A DNA stretch of 38,930 nt from JBOGIF01 sp050742415 (GTDB lineage Bacteria; Actinomycetota; Acidimicrobiia; Acidimicrobiales; AC-14). Location of the stretch: contig JBOGIF010000061.1 of NCBI GenBank assembly GCA_050742415.1, forward strand, positions 1-38,930, in the 5' to 3' direction. Made by a program: the position numbers and the translations under genes. Of the stretch, positions 33,075 to 38,930 are shown piece by piece. The notes beneath the pieces are model-generated. The model saw nothing but the letters and a program-made list of their open reading frames with translations, made no database searches and had not been told where the DNA came from. Every line of letters begins with the position of its first letter. Within the stretch, counting starts at the first letter, position 1.

Positions 33075-33124
33075 GCGGGGCCCTGTGGGCTCCCGCCCGG
33101 CCAGGAGATGCTGCTTCTCGCAGC
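33075..33124 (+). other. Two stem-loops in the infC leader
   Basis: Stem 1: GCGGG-GCCC (33075-33083), loop TGT, GGGC-T-CCCGC (33087-33096), nine pairs with one bulged T. Stem 2: GCTGC (33110-33114), loop TTCTC, GCAGC (33120-33124). Together with the terminator hairpin at 33157 they give a structured ~150-nt leader. The family L20/IF3-type leaders regulate infC-rpmI-rplT in other bacteria; I cannot match this to a known motif. Confidence 0.5.
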
Positions 33125-33156
33125 GGTCTTGCGCCGGGTCGGATGGTCGCCAGGAG

Positions 33157-33188
33157 GCGGACGTCGCTTGCCGACGTCCGCTTCTTTC
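33157..33188 (+). terminator. Attenuator-like terminator before infC
   Basis: GCGGACGTCG (33157-33166), loop CTTGC and CGACGTCCGC (33172-33181) form a perfect 10-bp stem followed by TTCTTTC. It ends 19 nt before the infC start and sits downstream of the presumed promoter, so some transcripts would end here unless the hairpin is prevented. Control by L20 or IF3 is known in other phyla; the trigger here is unknown. Confidence 0.7.
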
Positions 33189-33206
33189 GCGAAGGGGTGA
33201 TGCCGA

Positions 33207-33791
33207 ATAGCCGCACCGGAGAACGACGACCTCAGGATCAACGACCGTATCCGCGCCCGCGAGGTGCGCCTGGTCGATCCTGACGGCCGGCAGCTGGGGA
33301 TCAAACCTCTTCCGGAGGCCTTGTTCCTCGCTCGGGAGTTCGATCTCGACCTGGTCGAGGTGGCCCCCATGGCCGACCCGCCGGTGTGCAAGATCCTCGA
33401 CTACGGCAAGTGGAAGTACGAGGCGGCTCAGCGGGACAAGGAATCCCGCCGCAAGGCCAGCAACGCAGCAATCAAGGAGATGAAGTACCGGCCCAAGATC
33501 GGCGGCGGCGACTTCGAGACCAAGACCCGCAAGGTCGGTGAGTTCATCGACCAGGGTCACAAGGTCAAGATCACGATCATGTTCCGGGGCCGGGAGGTCG
33601 CCCATCCGGAGCTGGGCAAGCGGATCCTCGACCGAATCGCAGAACAGCTCCCGGTGGCCAAGGTGGAGGCGGCGCCGAAGCTGGACGGGCGCAACATGAT
33701 CATGGTGCTGGCTCCCGACCGCCGGGCCCAGGCGGCAGCGGCCAAGGCGTCGCAACCGGACCAGGAGCAAGCTTCTCAGGAAGGCGAGTGA
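33207..33791 (+). CDS. infC: Translation initiation factor IF-3 (ATA start)
   Basis: IF-3 keeps subunits apart and rejects wrong start codons. 194 residues if begun at ATA 33207: the N-terminus IAAPENDDLRINDRIRAREV matches the family, whose first conserved block is INDRIR. An in-frame TGA lies at 33198-33200 and the first canonical codon, GTG 33264, would remove that block. GAAGGGG at 33191-33197 is correctly placed as Shine-Dalgarno. Rare start codons (AUU, AUC, AUA) in infC are well known and allow IF-3 to repress itself. Later motifs: LDLVEVAPMADPPVCKILDYGKWKYE and KVKITIMFRGREVAHPELG. First gene of infC-rpmI-rplT. Confidence 0.95.
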   Translation: MAAPENDDLRINDRIRAREVRLVDPDGRQLGIKPLPEALFLAREFDLDLVEVAPMADPPVCKILDYGKWKYEAAQRDKESRRKASNAAIKEMKYRPKIGGGDFETKTRKVGEFIDQGHKVKITIMFRGREVAHPELGKRILDRIAEQLPVAKVEAAPKLDGRNMIMVLAPDRRAQAAAAKASQPDQEQASQEGE

Positions 33792-33795
33792 CGGA

Positions 33796-33990
33796 ATGCC
33801 GAAGATGAAGACCCATCGGGGAGCGGCCAAGCGGTTCAAGGTCACCGGCACCGGCCGGATCCTGCGCCGCAAGGCGTTCCGCGCCCACCTGCTCGAGAAG
33901 AAGTCGTCCACCCGCACCCGCCGCCTCGCCCGCGGTGCCGAGGTCACCGGCGGCGACCGCGCCCAGGTGAAGCGGCTCCTCGGTCTCTAG
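33796..33990 (+). CDS. rpmI: 50S ribosomal protein L35
   Basis: 64 residues, the usual size: PKMKTHRGAAKRFKVTGTGR at the start is the family signature, then KAFRAHLLEKKSSTRTRRL. Very basic, as expected for an rRNA-binding protein. ATG 33796 lies 4 nt after infC with AAGGCGAG as ribosome site inside the infC end. The conserved trio order is intact. Confidence 0.97.
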   Translation: MPKMKTHRGAAKRFKVTGTGRILRRKAFRAHLLEKKSSTRTRRLARGAEVTGGDRAQVKRLLGL

Positions 33991-34031
33991 CTCTTCAGCC
34001 CCCGAACCAAACCCACCAGGAAGGAGTCGAC

Positions 34032-34415
34032 ATGGCCAGGGTCAAGCGCGCGGTACACGGCCGCAAGCACCACCGCGCCATCCTCGAGGCGGCCAAGGGC
34101 TACTACGGCAACAAGAGCCGTTCGTACCGTTCCGCCAACGAGCAGGTCATGCACTCCCTTCAGTACGCCTACCGCGACCGCCGGGCCCGCAAGGGTGACT
34201 TCCGCCAGCTCTGGATCCAGCGCATCAACGCCGCCGCCCGTCAGCACGGGATGAGCTACAGCCGCCTCATCGCCGGGCTGCGCCTGGCCGAGGTCGAGGT
34301 CGATCGCAAGATCATGGCCGACCTGGCTGTTCGTGACGACGCCGCCTTCGCAGCGCTGGTGAAGCTGGCGTCCTCCGCGCTGGCGGAGGCCGAAGGAGAT
34401 CGCCCGGCCCCGTGA
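34032..34415 (+). CDS. rplT: 50S ribosomal protein L20
   Basis: 127 residues. ARVKRAVHGRKHHRAILEAA, GYYGNKSRSYRSANEQVMHS and YRDRRARKGDFRQLWIQRINAAARQHGMSYSRLI are typical. L20 is needed early in 50S assembly and represses its own operon in several bacteria. ATG 34032 has AAGGAG (34021-34026) at good spacing; the 41-nt gap from rpmI shows no hairpin. Its end overlaps the methyltransferase gene (GTGA), linking it to the ribosome-modification gene. Confidence 0.97.
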   Translation: MARVKRAVHGRKHHRAILEAAKGYYGNKSRSYRSANEQVMHSLQYAYRDRRARKGDFRQLWIQRINAAARQHGMSYSRLIAGLRLAEVEVDRKIMADLAVRDDAAFAALVKLASSALAEAEGDRPAP

Positions 34416-35212
34416 CCCGGCTGGGGACGGCCGGCCCACTGTCGTTCCGACACCAGCGGGTACAGCGGCTGCGACGTCTCTCCCGTCAGAGCAGCCTGCG
34501 CGACAGCGAGCGGGCGTTCGTGCTGGAGGGAGCCAAGCTGGTCGCCGAGGCCCTCGACGGAGGGGCCGGCATCGAGGCGGTCTACCTGGCGCCCGGCGCC
34601 TCCGGACCGGTGGTCGACCGGGTCCTGGGATCGGGGCTGCGAGTGTTCGAGCTGGCTCCGGGTGTGATGGAGAGAGTGGCCGACACGGCCACGCCCCAGC
34701 CGATCATGGCGGTCTCGTCCAGCCTCGACGTCGGCCTCGAGGCGCTGAAGGGCCAGGGAACGGTGCTCGTGTGCGTCGACGTGCGCGACCCCGGCAACCT
34801 CGGGACGGTCCTGCGCAGCGCCGAGGCGGCGGGAGCCGGAGGGATAATCTGCTGCGACGGCTCGGTCGACGTCTACAACCCGAAATGCGTGCGAGCGTCG
34901 GCCGGCTCGCTGTTCCACACGAGGGTCGTAGCCGGAGGGGAGCCGCTCGAAGTGTTGGCGACGCTGGGGTCGTGGGGCATGCGGCGGTTCGGCACCCGCC
35001 GTTCTGGAGGCACCCGCTACGACGCCGCCGACCTGGCCGGGCCCGCCGCCATTGTCCTCGGGAACGAGTCGCGGGGTCTCGGTGCCGAGATCGACGAACA
35101 AGTGGACGAGTGGGTCACGATCCCGATGGCTGGCCGGACGGAGTCGCTCAACGTTGGGATGACGGCGGCGGTGCTCTGCTTCGAAGCGGCCCGCCAACGC
35201 TCCGCAAGATGA
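34412..35212 (+). CDS. TrmH/SpoU-family RNA 2'-O-methyltransferase
   Basis: 266 residues. An N-terminal substrate-binding domain (ERAFVLEGAKLVAEAL) precedes a SPOUT knotted methyltransferase: DVRDPGNLGTVLRSAEAAGA (motif 1), IVLGNESRGLG (motif 2) and IPMAGRTESLNVGMTAAVLCFEAAR (motif 3 with SAM contacts). Related enzymes methylate 23S rRNA, consistent with its place after rplT, but the target cannot be told from sequence. GTG 34412 overlaps rplT by 4 nt; ATGA links it to the kinase. Confidence 0.92.
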   Translation: MTRLGTAGPLSFRHQRVQRLRRLSRQSSLRDSERAFVLEGAKLVAEALDGGAGIEAVYLAPGASGPVVDRVLGSGLRVFELAPGVMERVADTATPQPIMAVSSSLDVGLEALKGQGTVLVCVDVRDPGNLGTVLRSAEAAGAGGIICCDGSVDVYNPKCVRASAGSLFHTRVVAGGEPLEVLATLGSWGMRRFGTRRSGGTRYDAADLAGPAAIVLGNESRGLGAEIDEQVDEWVTIPMAGRTESLNVGMTAAVLCFEAARQRSAR

Positions 35213-36291
35213 CCGAGGTCTCCCCAACTCCCGGCGCGGACCTCGACCGGGTTCCGGACGCGGTGGTGGAGTTGGATCGCGACCGCCGGGTTAGCTCCGT
35301 CAACGCCGCCGTCACCAGCCTGGTGGGCTATGGCTCGGCCGAGATGGTCGGCCAGGACTGCGGCGAGCTCCTGAAGCCGCGAGGGCTGGCGGGCCAGCGG
35401 CTTCTCAGCGACCAATGGCATTCGTCGGCCCGGCTGCCGACGGTGTGGCGCATACCCGAGCACGAGGTGCGTCTGCGGCGCGCCGACGGCGGCGAGGTGA
35501 GGGCCATGGTCACCGGCCGCTACGACCGCGACAACACGGGCGTGGTCTGCGGCGCGGTGCTGGTCCTGCGCGACGGTGCCCGCCGCCGGAGAGGAGCTAC
35601 GCAGGGCATCGAAGTGATCTCCACCGTGAGCCACGAGCTGCGGTCGCCGCTCACGTCGGTCAAGGGCTACACGAGCCTGCTCATCAACCGCTGGGACCGC
35701 TTGGCCGACCCGCAGAAGCTGATGATGCTCGAGCAGGTCCAGCACGACGCCGACCGCGTCACCCGCCTGGTGGGGGAGCTCCTCGACATCAGCCGGCTGG
35801 AGACGGGGCGGCTCACCCTCCGGTGCCAGATGGTCGACCTGGTGGCCCTCGTGGGCCGGGTCCTCGACAAGGTCCGGATGATGGAGCCCGAGCTGGCCGT
35901 CGAGGTCGTGTTCCCCGAAAACTTCCCAGAGGTCTACGCCGATCCCGACAAGATTGAGCAGGTGCTAACCAATCTGGTGGAGAACGCGGCCAAGTACGCC
36001 GACCCGCAGGGCATGCGGGTGGTAGGCGCGATCGGCGACCGGGAGGTTTCCCTGGCCGTGGTCGACAAGGGGGCTGGCATCCCGGCGTCGGACCTGCCGC
36101 GTGTCTTCACCAAGTTCTTCCGCCGCTCCGAGACCCGGCCGACGGGATCGGGCCTCGGCCTCTGGATCAGCCGGGGCCTGGTGGAGGCCCACGGCGGCCG
36201 CTTGGTCGTGGAGTCCACCCTGGGAGAGGGCTCCACCTTCCGCTTCACCCTGCCGCTCTCCGTCCCCGGCCAGCTGGCGGGGGCGGGGTGA
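35209..36291 (+). CDS. Soluble PAS-domain sensor histidine kinase (orphan)
   Basis: 360 residues, no membrane segment. A PAS-like domain covers about 13-122 (VVELDRDRRVSSVNAAVTSL and EHEVRLRRADGGEVRAMV). HisKA has H142 in TVSHELRSPLTSVKGY; the ATPase domain carries N259 (NLVENAAKYADP), G1 DKGAGIP at 286-292, F box FTKFFRR and G2 TGSGLGLWI at 312-320. All catalytic motifs look intact. No response regulator gene is nearby, so partner and signal are unknown. Its coupling to the rRNA methyltransferase (ATGA) and pheS (GTGA) places a signalling protein inside a translation operon. Confidence 0.92.
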   Translation: MTEVSPTPGADLDRVPDAVVELDRDRRVSSVNAAVTSLVGYGSAEMVGQDCGELLKPRGLAGQRLLSDQWHSSARLPTVWRIPEHEVRLRRADGGEVRAMVTGRYDRDNTGVVCGAVLVLRDGARRRRGATQGIEVISTVSHELRSPLTSVKGYTSLLINRWDRLADPQKLMMLEQVQHDADRVTRLVGELLDISRLETGRLTLRCQMVDLVALVGRVLDKVRMMEPELAVEVVFPENFPEVYADPDKIEQVLTNLVENAAKYADPQGMRVVGAIGDREVSLAVVDKGAGIPASDLPRVFTKFFRRSETRPTGSGLGLWISRGLVEAHGGRLVVESTLGEGSTFRFTLPLSVPGQLAGAG

Positions 36292-37340
36292 GCACGCCGA
36301 GCGCGGCGGTGGTGGTCGAGAGCGAGGGTCTCGAGCGGATCAGCGCCGCCGGATCGCTCGACGAGCTGGACCGGGTCGAGTCCGAGGTGGTGGGCAAGCG
36401 TTCGCCGTTGGCCGCGCTCAACCAGCACCTGGCGGCGCTGGCACCCGAGGAGCGGAAGGAAGCCGGCCGGCTCGTGAACGAAGCGCGCAGGCGGCTGAAC
36501 GCGGCGGTGGCCGAGCGCAGGGAGCACCTGGCCACCGCCGAGCGGCACCGGCGACTGGAGGCCGAACGCCTCGACCTCACCGAGATCGTGGCGATGGGCG
36601 AGCGGGGCCGCCGGCCCCGTGGTCACCGGCACCTGGTGACGCAGGCGCGCGACGAGCTCGAGGACCTGTTCGTGGGCATGGGCTACGCGGTGGCGGAGGG
36701 CCCCGAGGTGGAGACCGACTGGTACAACTTCCAGGCGCTGAACATGCCGCCGGCTCACCCCGCCCGCAGCATGTGGGACACGCTCTACGTCCGCTTGGGT
36801 GCGCCCGAGTCCACCCTCCTGCGCACCCATACGTCGCCCGTGCAGATCCGGGTGATGCAGTCGACGCCTCCGCCCGTGTTCATCGTGGCCCCGGGCCGCT
36901 GTTACCGCCGAGACACGCCCGACGCCCGGCATCTCCCGGTCTTCCACCAGATCGAGGGCCTCGCCGTCGACCGCGGGATCACCTTCGGCGACCTGGCCGG
37001 CACCATCGAGGCGTTCACCACCGCCTACTTCGGGCCCGACGTTCACTCCCGGTTGCGACCCTCGTACTTCCCGTTCACCGAGCCGTCGGCGGAGTTCGAG
37101 GTGACGTGCTTCGTGTGTAAGGGCAACGGTTGTCGCGTCTGCTCCCAGTCGGGATGGATCGAGCTGGGCGGTTGTGGGATGGTCGACCCCAACGTCTTCG
37201 CCGCCGTCGGCATCGACCCGGATGAGTGGTCGGGCTTCGCCTTCGGCTTCGGCATCGACCGCCTTGCCATGCTGCGCCACGACCTCGACGACATCCGCCA
37301 CCTCATGACCAACGACGTCCGCTTCCTGAGCCAGTTCTGA
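36288..37340 (+). CDS. pheS: Phenylalanine--tRNA ligase alpha subunit
   Basis: Catalytic half of the (alpha-beta)2 class II synthetase. 350 residues. An N-terminal coiled-coil for tRNA binding (about 1-95, rich in Glu/Arg/Ala) precedes the core: DWYNFQALNMPPAHPARSMWDT, motif 2 CYRRDTPDARHLPVFHQIEG, RPSYFPFTEPSAEFEV and motif 3 FGFGIDRLAML. A CxxC-type insert (CFVCKGNGCRVCSQSGW) resembles those of many PheS proteins. GTG 36288 overlaps the kinase stop (GTGA). pheT follows after 9 nt. Confidence 0.96.
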   Translation: MSTPSAAVVVESEGLERISAAGSLDELDRVESEVVGKRSPLAALNQHLAALAPEERKEAGRLVNEARRRLNAAVAERREHLATAERHRRLEAERLDLTEIVAMGERGRRPRGHRHLVTQARDELEDLFVGMGYAVAEGPEVETDWYNFQALNMPPAHPARSMWDTLYVRLGAPESTLLRTHTSPVQIRVMQSTPPPVFIVAPGRCYRRDTPDARHLPVFHQIEGLAVDRGITFGDLAGTIEAFTTAYFGPDVHSRLRPSYFPFTEPSAEFEVTCFVCKGNGCRVCSQSGWIELGGCGMVDPNVFAAVGIDPDEWSGFAFGFGIDRLAMLRHDLDDIRHLMTNDVRFLSQF

Positions 37341-37349
37341 GCCTCGAGC

Positions 37350-38930
37350 ATGCGCACCCCCCTGTCATGGCTTTCTGAGCTCGCGCCGATCGCCGGCGAC
37401 GTGGCCGACCTGGCTGCCACCCTGTCCGGTCTCGGCCTGGTCGTCGACGGTGTCGTGCAGGTCGGGGAGGGGCTGGACGACGTGGTCGTGGCCCGCGTGC
37501 TCGCGACGCGGACCCATCCCGGCGCCGACAAGGTCCAGTTGGTCGACGTGGACGCCGGTGGCCCGACACCCCTGCAGATCGTGTGCGGCGCCTTCAACTT
37601 CGGGGCCGGAGACCTGGTGCCCCTGGCCAAGGTGGGAGCCGAGCTGCCGGGCGGGTTCGAGATCGGACGGCGCAAGGTGCGGGGCGAATGGTCCGAAGGG
37701 ATGCTCTGTTCGGCGGCGGAGCTGGGCCTGGCCACCGACGCCGCCGGGATCATGGTGCTCGGGCTCGGCCCGGGCTCGGGGGAGCCGGGAACGCCCCTGA
37801 CCGACGCTCTGGGAATCGTCTCCGACGTCGTGTTCGACCTCGACGTGACGCCGAACCGACCCGATGCCCTCTCGGTCGCCGGGGTGGCTCGCGACCTCGC
37901 CGCCGCCCTCGGAGTGCCGTTCGCGCTGCCGGAGCCGCCGGCTCTTCCTATCGGGGGCCCGGTGGCCACCGTCGAGGTGCAGGCCCTCGACCTCTGCCCC
38001 CGCTTCACCGGCACGGTCCTGTCGGGCGTGTCGGTTGCCCCGTCGCCGCCGTGGCTGTCCCGCCGGCTGACCCTGGCGGGCATGAGGCCGATAAGCAATC
38101 TGGTCGACATCTCCAACTACGTGATGTTCGAGCTGGGCCAGCCCAACCACGCGTACGACCTTGCGCATTTGGGCGGCGGTGGGCTGCAGGTACGCCGCGG
38201 CCGACCTGACGAGGTGATGGTCACCCTCGACGGGATAGAGCGCATCGTCGGCGCCGACGACTGTCTCATCTGCGATGCCCGGGGTGCCCCGGTCGGTATC
38301 GGCGGGATCATGGGCGGCGCGTCCAGCGAGATCTCGGACGCGACCACTGAGGTGTTGCTCGAGGCCGCCTGGTTCTCGCCGCTCGCCATCGCCCGCACGT
38401 CGAAGCGGTTGGGCCTCCGTAGCGAGGCGTCGGTGCGCTTCGAGCGCGGTGTCGACCCCGAAGGAATCGAGCGTGCCGTCGCCCGGTTCGTGCAGCTGGC
38501 CGGCGAGGTGGCGGGACTTTCGGCGGTGAGCCCGACCACCGACGTCCGCGGCGAGGTGCCGCGACCGGCATCGGTCGTGGTCCGGGTGCCCAGGGTCAAC
38601 GCCATCCTCGGCACCGAGCTGGTGGTGGACGACGTGGTGGCCAAGCTGTCGCCGATCGGGTTCATCTCCTCGGCCAACGGCCCCGGTAGCGACTCCTTTA
38701 CCGTCGCCGTTCCCTCGTGGCGGCCCGACTGCCAACGCGAAATCGACGTGATCGAGGAGATCGCCCGCCACCATGGCTACTCCAACATCGCGCGTTCGCT
38801 CCCGGTGGTGGTACGCACCGGCGGGCTCACCGCCTACCAGCGTGAGCGCCGCAAGGTCCGCGAGATCCTCGTCGGCGCCGGGCTGTCGGAGGCGTGGGCC
38901 TCGTCTTTCCTGGCCGCCGAGGATCTGGCT
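37350..38930 (+). CDS. pheT: Phenylalanine--tRNA ligase beta subunit, 3' truncated by window
   Basis: 527 codons are present without a stop, about two thirds of the usual ~800-830. MRTPLSWLSELAP starts the protein; an EMAP/OB-fold tRNA-binding domain covers about 40-150 (ATRTHPGADKVQLVDVDAGG and KVRGEWSEGMLCSAAELGL). The B3/B4 editing region contains DVTPNRPDALSVAGVARDLAA, RRLTLAGMRPISNLVDISNYVMFELGQPNHAYD and IGGIMGGASSEI; the B5 domain begins near VPRVNAILG. ATG 37350 lies 9 nt after pheS. The frame is clean to the window edge, so truncation is only due to the window. Confidence 0.96.
   Translation, partial: MRTPLSWLSELAPIAGDVADLAATLSGLGLVVDGVVQVGEGLDDVVVARVLATRTHPGADKVQLVDVDAGGPTPLQIVCGAFNFGAGDLVPLAKVGAELPGGFEIGRRKVRGEWSEGMLCSAAELGLATDAAGIMVLGLGPGSGEPGTPLTDALGIVSDVVFDLDVTPNRPDALSVAGVARDLAAALGVPFALPEPPALPIGGPVATVEVQALDLCPRFTGTVLSGVSVAPSPPWLSRRLTLAGMRPISNLVDISNYVMFELGQPNHAYDLAHLGGGGLQVRRGRPDEVMVTLDGIERIVGADDCLICDARGAPVGIGGIMGGASSEISDATTEVLLEAAWFSPLAIARTSKRLGLRSEASVRFERGVDPEGIERAVARFVQLAGEVAGLSAVSPTTDVRGEVPRPASVVVRVPRVNAILGTELVVDDVVAKLSPIGFISSANGPGSDSFTVAVPSWRPDCQREIDVIEEIARHHGYSNIARSLPVVVRTGGLTAYQRERRKVREILVGAGLSEAWASSFLAAEDLA

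Noticed and set aside
33199..33209. ATG 33199 as infC start
   Set aside because: It is in a different frame from IF-3 and would need a frameshift; ATA 33207 needs no correction.

Overview
This window is a housekeeping block from a high-GC actinobacterium. Almost every gene is on the + strand and packed end to end. Evidence for Actinobacteria: a gene for the actinobacterial DNA-binding protein mIHF sits directly before gmk-rpoZ-coaBC-metK-priA; PriA lacks a visible Walker A motif; EF-P and CoaBC have actinobacterial-type motifs; and the order (alaS-ruvX-mltG-aroE, aroCKB-aroQ-pepP-efp-nusB, pyrR-pyrB-pyrC-carAB-pyrD-pyrF, rib operon-hisG) matches what I recall from Streptomyces and Mycobacterium. 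A deep-branching class such as Acidimicrobiia is a guess from protein flavour and I cannot verify it.

Layout: 1-3624 end of a DUF948-like gene, a small membrane protein, alaS and ruvX; 3621-6162 mltG, aroE and a short prepilin peptidase; 6178-6813 a VapBC toxin-antitoxin cassette; 6841-9522 aroC-aroK-aroB; 9541-12301 a 74-aa Uma2-like remnant, aroQ, an M24 peptidase, efp and nusB; 12311-21181 the pyrimidine operon behind a PyrR-type RNA leader; 21209-26649 mihF-gmk-rpoZ-coaBC-metK-priA; 26663-28533 def-fmt-mog; 28530-32645 ribD-ribE-ribBA-ribH-hisG; 32657-33040 the only convincing minus-strand gene (DUF1844); 33041-38930 the infC leader, infC-rpmI-rplT, an rRNA methyltransferase, a soluble PAS histidine kinase, pheS and a pheT cut by the window end. 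No stretch longer than 300 bases lacks a gene, and I saw no tRNA, rRNA, CRISPR array or insertion sequence.

Organisation: about seventeen junctions are 4-nt stop/start overlaps (GTGA, ATGA or TTGA), so translational coupling is the rule. Where transcription seems to restart, a TAnnnT box often lies 6-8 nt before the start codon, suggesting leaderless mRNAs (vapB, aroC, the 74-aa ORF, mihF, the DUF1844 gene).

Most unusual points: (1) the first 36 nt of ruvX occur three times in tandem with a 53-bp period, making two 18-codon mini-ORFs that feed by GTGA overlaps into ruvX; (2) several conserved genes have no usable ATG/GTG/TTG where their homology begins (infC ATA, fmt CTG, priA ATT/CTG, perhaps gmk and aroK), notable because infC encodes the factor that polices start codons; (3) the PyrR-binding hairpin abuts the Shine-Dalgarno of an ATG whose frame runs through a terminator-like hairpin into pyrR; (4) interleaved complementary segments at the start of carA could form a pseudoknot. 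The rest is ordinary core metabolism: shikimate, de novo UMP, riboflavin, CoA, SAM, translation initiation and aminoacylation.
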